Notes: generated by a model not told the origin, from the letters alone. DNA of 7,260 nucleotides from Hyphomicrobiales bacterium (GCA_028290595.1 JAQGJO010000565.1:1-7260); one strand, 5' to 3'. Counted from the stretch's first letter, positions 1 to 7,131 are shown. Translations and numbers: made by a program.

Positions 1-812
1 GCCGCGGTGACGCCGGCAGCGACCGAGGCGATGCCGGCTTCCATGGCTTCGAGATAGACATCGAACGCCTGCTTCTGCGATTCGTTGGCTTCGCCGACCA
101 CCAGTGTGCGGCAGATCTGCGAATAATAGCCATCGACGCAGGGCGTCAGTTCCGTCGTCACCATGTCGCCCTGTTTCAGCACCTTGCCGCTGGGCGGCGC
201 CATGCCACGCACTTCCTGGCCGCCGACGCCGATGATCATGAAGTTTTCCGCCACCCCCTTGGTGCGGAAGAAGGTCTCGATCTCGGCGACAAGTTCGTAG
301 TCCTTGCGGCCGGGGCGCGCCGCATCGCGAAAGATCGCATAGCCTTCGTCCGCCAGTTTGGCGGCGCGACGGACGGCGTCCATCTCGATTTCGAGCTTGG
401 TCATCAGCAGGCGCTCGATGACATTGGTGCCGTCGGCGACGCGCAGATCTTTTTCGCCGTGCAGAAGCCCATAAGGCAGCAGATGGAAGGGCGCCGCGCC
501 GATCTTGCGATTGCCTTCGCGCGACAGCAGACTGCGCGCCTCCTTGACGAGGGACGGCGCGTAGACGACCTCGCAGGTCTGCGTTTCGTCTTTGGCGCGA
601 TCGGCTTCGGCGGCATCGTCGAGAATGAGCGTCGTCGATCCATCGGCGCGCACCAGCGCGATGCCCTGACCTTCCTGGATGCCGAAATCGGTCGCGTAGC
701 GCAGGTGATCGGCATGCCAGTTGTTGCCGAAGAGCACGAGCACGTCGGTCTCTTCAGCCTTCATGGAGTCGGCAAGCGCCTTGAGGCGGGCTTTGTGCGC
801 GGGACTTGTCAT
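1..812 (-). CDS. M24/creatinase-fold hydrolase, C-terminus outside window
   Basis: The visible part is 270 residues from ATG at 812-810, and the frame runs off the left edge. Residues 1 to about 135 resemble the creatinase/prolidase N-terminal domain. From about 138 (MTKLEIEMDAVRRAAKLAD) the pita-bread catalytic domain begins, with the family landmarks NFMIIGVGG (190-198), KQGDMVTTELTP (213-224) and DGYYSQICRTLVVGE (227-241). Annotation pipelines would usually call this an Xaa-Pro peptidase. However, the first metal-binding aspartates of true M24 metallopeptidases align with Glu221 and Gln232, and the conserved histidine aligns with Met204. The spacing and the GYYxxxxRTL pattern recall creatinase, the metal-free member of the fold. 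The start lies 7 bases after the hyuB stop, behind a weak GAGGG site, so it is probably translated with hyuB. A role after HyuAB, cleaving a linear amide or ureido product in the cytoplasm, is inference. The fold is confident; the reaction is unknown. Confidence 0.9.
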   Translation of the reverse strand, partial: MTSPAHKARLKALADSMKAEETDVLVLFGNNWHADHLRYATDFGIQEGQGIALVRADGSTTLILDDAAEADRAKDETQTCEVVYAPSLVKEARSLLSREGNRKIGAAPFHLLPYGLLHGEKDLRVADGTNVIERLLMTKLEIEMDAVRRAAKLADEGYAIFRDAARPGRKDYELVAEIETFFRTKGVAENFMIIGVGGQEVRGMAPPSGKVLKQGDMVTTELTPCVDGYYSQICRTLVVGEANESQKQAFDVYLEAMEAGIASVAAGVTA

Positions 813-819
813 TGCACCC

Positions 820-2559
820 TCACGCGATCTTGGCGGTGGTTTTGGCTTTGGAGGCGACGGTGGTTTTCCAACCGTAGAACTCTTTCGCCTTGGCGGGTTC
901 GACGAAGCCTTGCGCCACGTCGTTGGTGATGGCTTCCTGCGTGCGTTCCTGCGGCTTGCCGTAACCGCCGCCGCCGGCGGTGAGGAAGGTGACGCGGTCG
1001 CCCTTGGCGAGCGGAATCTCGGTGCCCTTGAACACGATGCGCTCGGTGCCTTCGGCAGGTTTCACGATGGCGACATTGTGCGCGCCATTGCCGCCCCCGT
1101 TCAACCCCCACGGCGGGTTGCGCGTGCGTTCGCAATTGATGGTGACCTGGCACGGCACGAGCGTGCGATAGGTGATGCGCACGCCGAGGCCGCCGCGATA
1201 TTTGCCCGGCCCGCCGGAGTCATCGCGTAGGGCATGTTCGTCGACGAGGATCGGATAGCGGATTTCCTGCAGTTCCACCGGCGAGTTGCGCACGTCGCCC
1301 TGGCAGACGGAGACGCTGGCGTCCTCGCCGTCTTCCGTCGGCCTTCCGCCCCAGCCGCCGCCGAAAATATTGAGCAGCAAGAAGCGCGTGCCGTCCTCCT
1401 TGTAACCATAGAAGGAGCAGCCGCCCATGTCGCCCTTGTGAGCGGCGGGAATCAGCTTCGGCAGGGCCGGCGCTAGTGCTTTCAGAATGGTGTCGATGGT
1501 CGTCGGCAGCGCGATGCTCCACAGGCCGATGGCAGCGCCGGCTTTGGCGCTGACGATCGTGCCGTCGGGGATTTTCACATTGAGCGCGCGGAAGCAGCCC
1601 TCGTTGACGTCGAGATCGGGCGAGGTGATCGCCTTGAAGGCGACACGGGCTGCGGCAATGCCGCCGGACTTGCCGGAGTTCAGCGGCGAGTTGGTCTGCG
1701 CGTTCATCTCGCTGTAATCGACCGTCATGATCGGGCCGGCGATTTCGACGGTGACCTTGATGCGGATCGGCTGGGTGAGATTGCGGCCGTCGTTATCAAG
1801 CTCGCTTTCGGCCTGATAGACGCCATCGGGAATTTTCTCGATGACGCTGCGCACGGCCTGGTCGGCCTGGTCCCAGATGCGATCGACGCAGGCTTCGACG
1901 GTGGGGCGGCCATAACGCTGGACGAGCTCGCCGTAGCGCCGTGCACCGAGCTGGCACGAGGCCATCTGGGCGCGCAGATCGCCGAGGCTGGCATCGGGGA
2001 AGCGCACGTTGTCGTGGATGATCTGCCAGAGCGTTTCGTTGCGCTTGCCCTCTTCGTAGATCTTGAGGGACCGCATCTGCAGGCCTTCGGCGTAGATTTC
2101 CGTCGTCAGCGACGAGCCGAAGCCGATGCGCATGCCGCCAATGTCGACCCAATGGGCGCGGTTGGCGGCGAAGCCGACCAGTTCACCATCGACGAAGCAG
2201 GGCGCATAGATGACGACGTTGTTGAGATGCTGGCCGCAGACTTCGCCATGATTCATGATCATGATGTCGCCGGGCTTGAAGCCGTCGAGGCCCCAGCGCT
2301 TGATGCCGTCTTCGACGGCGACGCCGAGATCGGCCAGGAAGATCGGCAGGCCGCCGCGGTTCTGCGAGATCATGCGGCCCGAGGTGTCGATGAGGCCGCA
2401 GCAGAAATCGCGCACCTCGTAGATCATCATGTTGTAGGCGGCCTTGCACAGGGCGTTGGCCATTTCGTCGGCATAGGCGACAATCGAATTGCGGACCACT
2501 TCGACCGTGATCGGATGCGCGTCGATGTTCTTCTTGGTCGTTGTCATTGTCGTTGTCAT
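820..2559 (-). CDS. hyuB: Hydantoinase/oxoprolinase subunit B (HyuB family)
   Basis: This 579-residue protein has the full length expected of the HyuB (Hydantoinase_B) family. This family pairs with HyuA in ATP-dependent opening of hydantoins, N-methylhydantoin, 5-oxoproline and lactams, and in related carboxylases. Visible family signatures are EVVRNSIVAYADEM near residues 20-33, YEVRDFCCGLID (47-58), NRGGLPIFLADLG (67-79), GDIMIMNHGEVCGQHLNN (97-114), ANRAHWVDIGGM (132-143) with its conserved His and Asp, a later HKGDMGGCSFYG stretch, GGPGKYRGGLG, and a glycine-rich end TAGGGGYGKP. The last ~25 residues are a Lys/Ala-rich tail. ATG at 2559 is preferred because an excellent AAGGAGG lies 10 bases upstream; a second in-frame ATG at 2547 sits 22 bases from it. 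The gene starts 5 bases after hyuA stops, so the two subunits should be made together. The family is certain; the substrate is not determinable here. Acetophenone-carboxylase-like or caprolactamase-like activity cannot be excluded. Confidence 0.95.
   Translation of the reverse strand: MTTTMTTTKKNIDAHPITVEVVRNSIVAYADEMANALCKAAYNMMIYEVRDFCCGLIDTSGRMISQNRGGLPIFLADLGVAVEDGIKRWGLDGFKPGDIMIMNHGEVCGQHLNNVVIYAPCFVDGELVGFAANRAHWVDIGGMRIGFGSSLTTEIYAEGLQMRSLKIYEEGKRNETLWQIIHDNVRFPDASLGDLRAQMASCQLGARRYGELVQRYGRPTVEACVDRIWDQADQAVRSVIEKIPDGVYQAESELDNDGRNLTQPIRIKVTVEIAGPIMTVDYSEMNAQTNSPLNSGKSGGIAAARVAFKAITSPDLDVNEGCFRALNVKIPDGTIVSAKAGAAIGLWSIALPTTIDTILKALAPALPKLIPAAHKGDMGGCSFYGYKEDGTRFLLLNIFGGGWGGRPTEDGEDASVSVCQGDVRNSPVELQEIRYPILVDEHALRDDSGGPGKYRGGLGVRITYRTLVPCQVTINCERTRNPPWGLNGGGNGAHNVAIVKPAEGTERIVFKGTEIPLAKGDRVTFLTAGGGGYGKPQERTQEAITNDVAQGFVEPAKAKEFYGWKTTVASKAKTTAKIA
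2536..2559 (-). repeat. 12-bp tandem duplication at the start of hyuB
   Basis: The first eight codons of hyuB are two copies of a 12-base unit, ATGACAACGACA at 2559-2548 and ATGACAACGACC at 2547-2536, differing only in the last base. They encode MTTT twice. Each copy supplies an in-frame ATG, so the duplication doubles the start codon. Only the first ATG is at a usable distance from the AAGGAGG site. Confidence 0.9.
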
Positions 2560-2564
2560 GGCGC

Positions 2565-4625
2565 TCACGCCTCCTTGCCGGCGAGATCGACGATGAGATG
2601 GCCGGCTTTCGTCACGGTCACTTTGTCTCCCGGGTGAATGAGAATGGTGGAGTTCGGCTCCTCGATGACGGCGGGGCCGATGAAAGTGAAGCCGGCCGGC
2701 AGGGCGGGACGCCACAACACGCGGGCCTTCTCCGGCTTTTCCGGATCGGAGAAGATGACGTCGCGGCTGGTTTCCTCGGCCGTCTCGGTCGGGGTCCAGT
2801 CTTCCGACAGCCATTCCTCGGCGATTGTGTCGCTGCGCGCCGCCGTCACCACGAGGCGGAGATTGACGACTTCGAGTTTCTCTTCGAGAGCCGACTGGCC
2901 ATAGCGCTGATCGTGCTCTTCGTTGAACAGCGCCCGCACTTTGGCGATATCGCCGGTGAGCATCTGCGGCGACGAGATCGCGATCGCCAGAGCGTGTTCC
3001 TGGCCGACGTAGCGCAGGTCGGCATAGAAGCGGAAGTCGGCGACATCGGCGCCGACGTCGTCGCGCTGCATCTGGGCTTTGCCATCCTGGCCGAGCTCGG
3101 TAAAGACTTTTTCGACCAGGCCAGCATCGAGCGCGCCGAGGCGGCCGACGAGCGTGCGCACGAAATCCTGCCGCCACGACGCCATCAGCATGCCGAGCGC
3201 CGAGAAAGTGCCGGGCAGTTTGGGAATGATGACCTGCGGAATGAAGATTTCCCGCGCAATGGCAATGGCGTGCAGGGGGCCTGCGCCGCCGAAGGCGATC
3301 ATTGCGGTGTCGCGCGGATCGACGCCCTTGTTGACGGAGACGGCGCGGACCGAGAGCGACATGTTGTTGTCGGAAATGGTGGCGACGCCGAGCGCCGCTT
3401 CCTTGGTCGACAGGCCAAGCGGCTTGCCGATCTTTTCGTCGATGGCGCGCTCTGCTGCTGCCATATCGAGATGCATGTTGCCGCCGAGGAAGCGGTGGCC
3501 GTTGATGCGGCCGAGCACGAGATCGGCATCGGTGACGACAGGGTCCATGGAGCCTTTGCCGTAGCAGGCAGGGCCGGGATCGGCGCCGGCACTGCGCGGG
3601 CCGACATGCAGGCCGCCGGTCGGATCGACCCAGGCGATGGAGCCGCCGCCGTTGCCGACTTCGACAATGTCGACGACTGGCAATTGCATCGGCTGGCCGG
3701 AGGCGTGATCGCCGATCACATAACCTTCTTCGATCGCCGGATGGCCGTTGGTGATCAATGAGGATTTGGCGGTGGTGCCGCCCATGTCGAAGCCGATGCA
3801 CTTGGCAAGGCCGAGATGGGTGGCCAACCTGCCGGCGCCGATCATGCCGGCGACCGGGCCAGATTCCATCATCGACACCGGCTGCGCCTTGGCCTGATCG
3901 AGCGACATGACGCCGCCGTTCGAGCGCATCAGATGCAGTTTGCCGACGAATTCCTCCTTGCGGAGATAGTCGTCGAGCGTGCCGAGATAATTGCGCACGC
4001 GCGGCCCGACGAAAGCGTTGAGCACGGTGGTCGAGGTGCGCTCGTATTCGCGGAATTCGCGCAGGATCTCGTGGCTCAAGGTCACGAACAGGCCCGGGAT
4101 GGTCGCTCGCAGCACTTCGCCGATGGCGCGCTCATGGTCGGGATTGGCATAGGAATGCAGCAGGCAGACGGCGACCGCCTCGATGCCCTGCGCCTTGATC
4201 TCGCGGGCGATGGTCTCGACTTCGGCCGTGTCCAGGGCGGTCAGAACGTCGCCCGTGTGAGTGACGCGTTCCGCCACTTCGAACGTCAGGCGGCGCTCGA
4301 CCAACGGCTTGGGGCGATGAAACCAGAGGTTGAACGCCTCGATGCGATTGCCGCGGCCGATGGCGTAGACGTCGCGAAAGCCCTTCGTCGTGATCAGCGC
4401 TGTTATCGCGCCTTTGCGCTCAAGCACCGTGTTGATGGCGATGGTCGAACCATGCAGCACTTCGCCGAGACCCGGCAGGTCGCACTTGGCAAGCCGCAGG
4501 GTGTCGGCGACGCCGCGCGTCGGGTCTGCCGGCGTTGTGGAGGACTTGGATGTGACGATCTTGCCGTCGATGCATCCGACGAGGTCGGTGAAAGTACCGC
4601 CGATATCTACGCCTACGATATTCAT
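2565..4625 (-). CDS. hyuA: Hydantoinase/oxoprolinase subunit A (HyuA family), ATP-dependent
   Basis: This 686-residue cytoplasmic protein has the usual HyuA length. It has the Hydant_A N-terminal domain (about residues 1-180) followed by the Hydantoinase_A core, an actin/hexokinase-like ATP-binding fold. Phosphate motif 1 is DIGGTFTD (7-14); LHGSTIAINTVLERKGA spans 57-73; RSNGGVMS is at 234-241; the second nucleotide motif is GFDMGGTTAKSSLI (278-291); GPRSAGADPGPACYG is at 342-356; the FGGAGPLHA loop is at 445-453. Family members use ATP to activate a cyclic amide for ring opening together with HyuB. The second nucleotide motif reads TTAK where many relatives have TSTD, marking a distinct subgroup. 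The ATG overlaps the stop of the upstream permease by 4 bases (ATGA, 4625-4622), which indicates translational coupling, and a GGGGA stretch about 4 bases upstream can serve as ribosome binding site. The family is certain and the substrate unknown. The adjoining transporter suggests an imported compound. Confidence 0.96.
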   Translation of the reverse strand: MNIVGVDIGGTFTDLVGCIDGKIVTSKSSTTPADPTRGVADTLRLAKCDLPGLGEVLHGSTIAINTVLERKGAITALITTKGFRDVYAIGRGNRIEAFNLWFHRPKPLVERRLTFEVAERVTHTGDVLTALDTAEVETIAREIKAQGIEAVAVCLLHSYANPDHERAIGEVLRATIPGLFVTLSHEILREFREYERTSTTVLNAFVGPRVRNYLGTLDDYLRKEEFVGKLHLMRSNGGVMSLDQAKAQPVSMMESGPVAGMIGAGRLATHLGLAKCIGFDMGGTTAKSSLITNGHPAIEEGYVIGDHASGQPMQLPVVDIVEVGNGGGSIAWVDPTGGLHVGPRSAGADPGPACYGKGSMDPVVTDADLVLGRINGHRFLGGNMHLDMAAAERAIDEKIGKPLGLSTKEAALGVATISDNNMSLSVRAVSVNKGVDPRDTAMIAFGGAGPLHAIAIAREIFIPQVIIPKLPGTFSALGMLMASWRQDFVRTLVGRLGALDAGLVEKVFTELGQDGKAQMQRDDVGADVADFRFYADLRYVGQEHALAIAISSPQMLTGDIAKVRALFNEEHDQRYGQSALEEKLEVVNLRLVVTAARSDTIAEEWLSEDWTPTETAEETSRDVIFSDPEKPEKARVLWRPALPAGFTFIGPAVIEEPNSTILIHPGDKVTVTKAGHLIVDLAGKEA
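2570..2576 (-). promoter_or_regulatory. Strong ribosome binding site of hyuB
   Basis: AAGGAGG lies inside the last codons of hyuA (Lys-Glu-Ala before the stop) and ends 10 bases before the hyuB ATG at 2559. It matches the anti-Shine-Dalgarno sequence well and decides the first of the two tandem ATGs as the likely start. It is the best ribosome binding site in the window, which suggests strong independent loading for HyuB. Confidence 0.75.
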
Positions 4626-5482
4626 TTATTCCCCGATTTCGACAATTGGAGCTTCGACACTTGAATTTTGGGCGCCTTGCGTTTGCCAGGCGTCAGCCTG
4701 TTCTCCGCGATGCGCACGAGTTCGTTGAAAACGATAGCGATGATTGCAAGACAGATGGTCAGCGCGAACAGCGGCGCCGGATTGTAATTCTCGGCGAAGA
4801 CGCGCGTGTAATAGCCGACACCGCCCGTCGAGACGTAGAGCTCTGCCAGGATGACGCCGAGCAGGGTCAGGGTCATGCCGAGCCGCAGGCCGGTGAACAG
4901 GCTGGGCACCATGTTCGGCAGGATAACGTGGCGAATGATGTCCGATCTCGATGCGCCCATGGATTTGGCGCCGCGCAGGTGCAGTTCCTTCACATCGCGC
5001 ATGCCGGCGACGACATTGACGATGATCGGGAAGATGCCGTGCGAAAAGCCGAAGAATATCTTGGCTGCCGGCCCCAAGCCGAAGATCATGATGACCAGCG
5101 GCATGAAGGCCACCTGCGGGATGGCAAACAGCATCAGCACGATGGGAAACAAGGCGGCGCGGCTGAAGTTCGTCGCGCCGATGACAAGTCCGATCAGCAG
5201 GCCGAGAATAACCGCCATGCCGTAGGCGACGGCGATCTCCATGACGCAGAGCCAGAGCGCGTTGACGATCTTGGGTTCGGAGATCACCGACGTAAAGAAG
5301 GCGTCGAGAACGGCCGACGGCGGACGCATGAACGCCGGATCGGCGTGGAAGCGGCCGTAATATTCGAGCAGCGCGATGACGATGGCGATGAGGCCGACTC
5401 TCAGCCAGAACGGGCTCTTGAGCATCTTCGCCAATTGCGACGGGCCGGGTGCGCGCGGTTGGGTGGAGGTGAGACTGGTCAT
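4622..5482 (-). CDS. ABC transporter permease 2, SsuC/TauC type (BPD_transp_1)
   Basis: This 286-residue inner-membrane protein has a cytoplasmic N-terminal stretch of about 25 residues. Hydrophobic segments lie near residues 27-40, 75-101, 108-135, 145-160, 198-214 and 236-253. The EAA loop that docks on the ATPase is at about 166-198 (GAKSMGASRSDIIRHVILP, with the conserved Gly and Pro). It belongs to the nitrate/sulfonate/taurine importer family and probably pairs with the preceding, non-identical permease. ATG at 5482 is chosen because GAGGTGA lies 7 bases upstream; this site overlaps the stop of permease 1, and the gap between the genes is 7 bases. The last ~17 residues form a polar tail with an imperfect five-residue repeat, IQVSK then LQLSK, which is unusual for the family. 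Its stop codon overlaps the hyuA start. The substrate is unknown. Confidence 0.94.
   Translation of the reverse strand: MTSLTSTQPRAPGPSQLAKMLKSPFWLRVGLIAIVIALLEYYGRFHADPAFMRPPSAVLDAFFTSVISEPKIVNALWLCVMEIAVAYGMAVILGLLIGLVIGATNFSRAALFPIVLMLFAIPQVAFMPLVIMIFGLGPAAKIFFGFSHGIFPIIVNVVAGMRDVKELHLRGAKSMGASRSDIIRHVILPNMVPSLFTGLRLGMTLTLLGVILAELYVSTGGVGYYTRVFAENYNPAPLFALTICLAIIAIVFNELVRIAENRLTPGKRKAPKIQVSKLQLSKSGNK
4637..4666 (-). repeat. Imperfect 15-bp tandem repeat in permease 2 tail
   Basis: Two adjacent 15-base units, at 4666-4652 and 4651-4637, match at 11 of 15 positions and encode IQVSK and LQLSK. They sit at the very end of the permease frame, after the last membrane segment, and are visibly AT-richer than the surrounding coding sequence. 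They may be a remnant of a short repeat that extended the protein. Confidence 0.55.
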
Positions 5483-5489
5483 GATCCGC

Positions 5490-5496
5490 TCACCTC
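5490..5496 (-). promoter_or_regulatory. Ribosome binding site of permease 2
   Basis: GAGGTGA contains the stop codon of permease 1 and ends 7 bases before the ATG at 5482. Ribosomes that terminate on permease 1 are therefore placed on the start of permease 2, which would favour equal amounts of the two membrane subunits. Confidence 0.7.
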
Positions 5497-6242
5497 GACC
5501 TGATTCTGTTTTCGAAACTGTAGGCGAGCAGATTGAGCGTCACCGACATGCAGACGACGAACAGGATCCAGGCAAACATACGCGCCGGTTCCATGAGTTC
5601 TGCCGCCAGAGCGATATTTCGGCCGATGCCTGCGACCGACGAGATGGTTTCGCCGCCGAGCACCGAGGCAAGACAGATGAAGAAACCGATCCGCAGGCCG
5701 GTGAACAGCACCGGTAGGGCGCCCGGCATCAGCACATAGCGGAAGATCTGCCAGCGCGAACCGCCCATGGACTGCGCCGCGAGAAGATAGCGCTGCTCCA
5801 TATTGGAGAAAGCGGCGATCGTGTTCAGGGCAATCGGAAAGAATGCGTAAGTCGCGCCGTAGGCGACTTTCGATCCGGTGCCGACGCCGAAGAACAGGAT
5901 GAACATCGGAAAGAACAGCGTGATCGGAATGGTGAACAGGCCGGAGATCAGCGGTTCGATGGTGGCGATCGCCAGTTTCGAACGGGTGACGAGATAACCG
6001 GCTAGTACCCCGGTGAAGAGCGCGATGACGAAGCCCTTGAGCACGGTCGTCAGGGTGACGAGCACGGCCGACCAGAAGGAGGCCGTCTTGAACAGGGTCG
6101 TCAGCGCGTTGATGACATCACCCGGTTTCGGCAGGAACAGGCGGCTGATGTTGCCGCTTTCCGTCAGCGCGTACCAGGTGGCGGCGACAAGCACGAGAAA
6201 GACGTATTGTACCGAACGGGAGGAAAGGCTGGCGCGCTGCAT
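5490..6242 (-). CDS. ABC transporter permease 1, SsuC/TauC type (BPD_transp_1)
   Basis: This 250-residue inner-membrane protein has a hydrophobic segment at about 11-27, a conserved LFLPKPGDVINAL stretch (35-47), further hydrophobic segments at about 58-84, 94-120, 125-145, 180-196 and 222-241, and an EAA loop at about 153-178 (AAQSMGGSRWQIFRYVLMP). The pattern is that of the SsuC/TauC importer permeases. The ATG at 6242, two bases after the ATPase stop, gives a normal N-terminus. A longer frame reaching ATG at 6320 would add 26 Arg/Ala-rich residues that overlap the ATPase gene and look like out-of-frame reading. No good ribosome binding site precedes 6242, so translation probably depends on coupling to the ATPase gene. 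It differs clearly from permease 2, so the transporter core is probably a heterodimer. The family is certain and the substrate unknown. Confidence 0.93.
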   Translation of the reverse strand: MQRASLSSRSVQYVFLVLVAATWYALTESGNISRLFLPKPGDVINALTTLFKTASFWSAVLVTLTTVLKGFVIALFTGVLAGYLVTRSKLAIATIEPLISGLFTIPITLFFPMFILFFGVGTGSKVAYGATYAFFPIALNTIAAFSNMEQRYLLAAQSMGGSRWQIFRYVLMPGALPVLFTGLRIGFFICLASVLGGETISSVAGIGRNIALAAELMEPARMFAWILFVVCMSVTLNLLAYSFENRIRSR

Positions 6243-6244
6243 GG

Positions 6245-7087
6245 TCAGGCGCTCGCCGGTTGTGGGTCGCGCTGCAGCGCCATGGTGGCGCGGATTTCGT
6301 CGCGCAGCAGGGCGTAGCATTCGTTGCGCAATTCGCTGAAGCGCGGCTCGAGCATGAAGTCGGGCGAGCGCGGATGCGGCGTCTTGACGTCGATGATCGT
6401 CTTGATCTTGCCGGGGCGGGCACTGATCACCGCGATGCGATCGGAGAGGAACACGGCCTCGGCGAGTGAATGGGTGACGAAGACAATCGTCTTGCCGGTT
6501 TCGGCGAGCAATTGCGACAGGTCCTCGCCCAGCACCATGCGTGTCTGCTCGTCAAGCGCCGCGAACGGCTCGTCCATCAGCAGAATGCCGGTCTTGACGC
6601 AGATGCCGCGCGCCATGTTGACGCGCTGGCGCATGCCGACCGAGAGCTGATCTGGATAGTGCTTGGCGAAAGACGCCATGCCGACGGCCTTCAGCGCCGT
6701 CATCGCGCGGTCGTCCCATTCGGATCTGGGGATGCCCTGGAATTTAAGCGCGATGTGGAAATTTTCGATCACCGTGTACCAGGGAAACAAAGTGCTTTCC
6801 TGAAACACGAAGGCGATCTTGTCCGGGTGCGGCTTGCCGTCGACCAGGCGGCCGTCGACCGTCACCGAACCGCTCGACGGCCTGAACAGGCCGCCGACGA
6901 TGTTGAGCAAAGTGCTCTTGCCGCAGCCCGACGGCCCGAGCAGGCAAACGAATTCGCCCCTTTTGATGTCGAGCGAAATATTGTCGAGCGCGAGCACGCT
7001 TTCGGGCGAGCCTTCGTCGCCGAAACGCTGCGTCACGTTCTTGATCGAGATAGCAATATCGTCGTTATTCTTGTCGACCTGAGTCAT
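6245..7087 (-). CDS. ABC transporter ATPase, nitrate/sulfonate/taurine type (SsuB/TauB-like)
   Basis: This 280-residue nucleotide-binding subunit energises the importer from the cytoplasmic face. Visible motifs are Walker A GPSGCGKST (51-59), the Q-loop FQE with Gln96, the signature LSVGMRQR (148-155), Walker B ILLMDEP (168-174) with catalytic Glu173, the D-loop around Leu178-Asp179, and the H-loop His206. The C-terminal ~60 residues, with HPRSP followed by an Arg/Glu-rich helix, are typical of SsuB/TauB relatives. The signature has Val150 where the family normally has Gly (LSGGM). All other catalytic residues are present, so an active ATPase is still likely. The start at 7087 is preceded by a weak AAAGG about 11 bases upstream. 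It lies 44 bases after the binding-protein gene and 2 bases before permease 1. The substrate cannot be inferred from this subunit. Confidence 0.96.
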   Translation of the reverse strand: MTQVDKNNDDIAISIKNVTQRFGDEGSPESVLALDNISLDIKRGEFVCLLGPSGCGKSTLLNIVGGLFRPSSGSVTVDGRLVDGKPHPDKIAFVFQESTLFPWYTVIENFHIALKFQGIPRSEWDDRAMTALKAVGMASFAKHYPDQLSVGMRQRVNMARGICVKTGILLMDEPFAALDEQTRMVLGEDLSQLLAETGKTIVFVTHSLAEAVFLSDRIAVISARPGKIKTIIDVKTPHPRSPDFMLEPRFSELRNECYALLRDEIRATMALQRDPQPASA

Positions 7088-7131
7088 CCGTGCGGGTGCC
7101 TTTAGAAATTAGACTTGGCCTTTATGGGAAG

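Noticed and set aside
2541..3761. A 406-codon plus-strand open frame opposite hyuA.
   Set aside because: It lies fully antisense to a well-conserved gene. Its Asp/Gly/Ala/Arg-rich composition mirrors hyuA codons, and no motif or ribosome binding site supports it.
2560..3801. A same-strand open frame that extends hyuB upstream by 414 codons across hyuA.
   Set aside because: It overlaps hyuA, which has strong motifs throughout. The extension is Arg/His-rich with no family resemblance, as expected from out-of-frame reading of GC-rich DNA, and hyuB has its own strong ribosome binding site at 2570-2576.
4646..5503. A 285-codon plus-strand open frame opposite permease 2.
   Set aside because: It is antisense to a clear membrane protein. 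The product is a low-complexity chain rich in Asp, Glu, Arg and His with no recognisable fold.
5490..6320. A longer version of permease 1 starting at 6320.
   Set aside because: The extra 26 residues are Arg/Ala/Pro-rich, overlap the ATPase C-terminus, and precede an ATG at 6242 that gives a normal family N-terminus.
7088..7131. A possible terminator or internal promoter between the binding protein and ATPase genes.
   Set aside because: I see no GC-rich hairpin with a T run and no convincing -35/-10 pair in these 44 bases, only two AAAGG-like stretches. Read-through within one operon is simpler.
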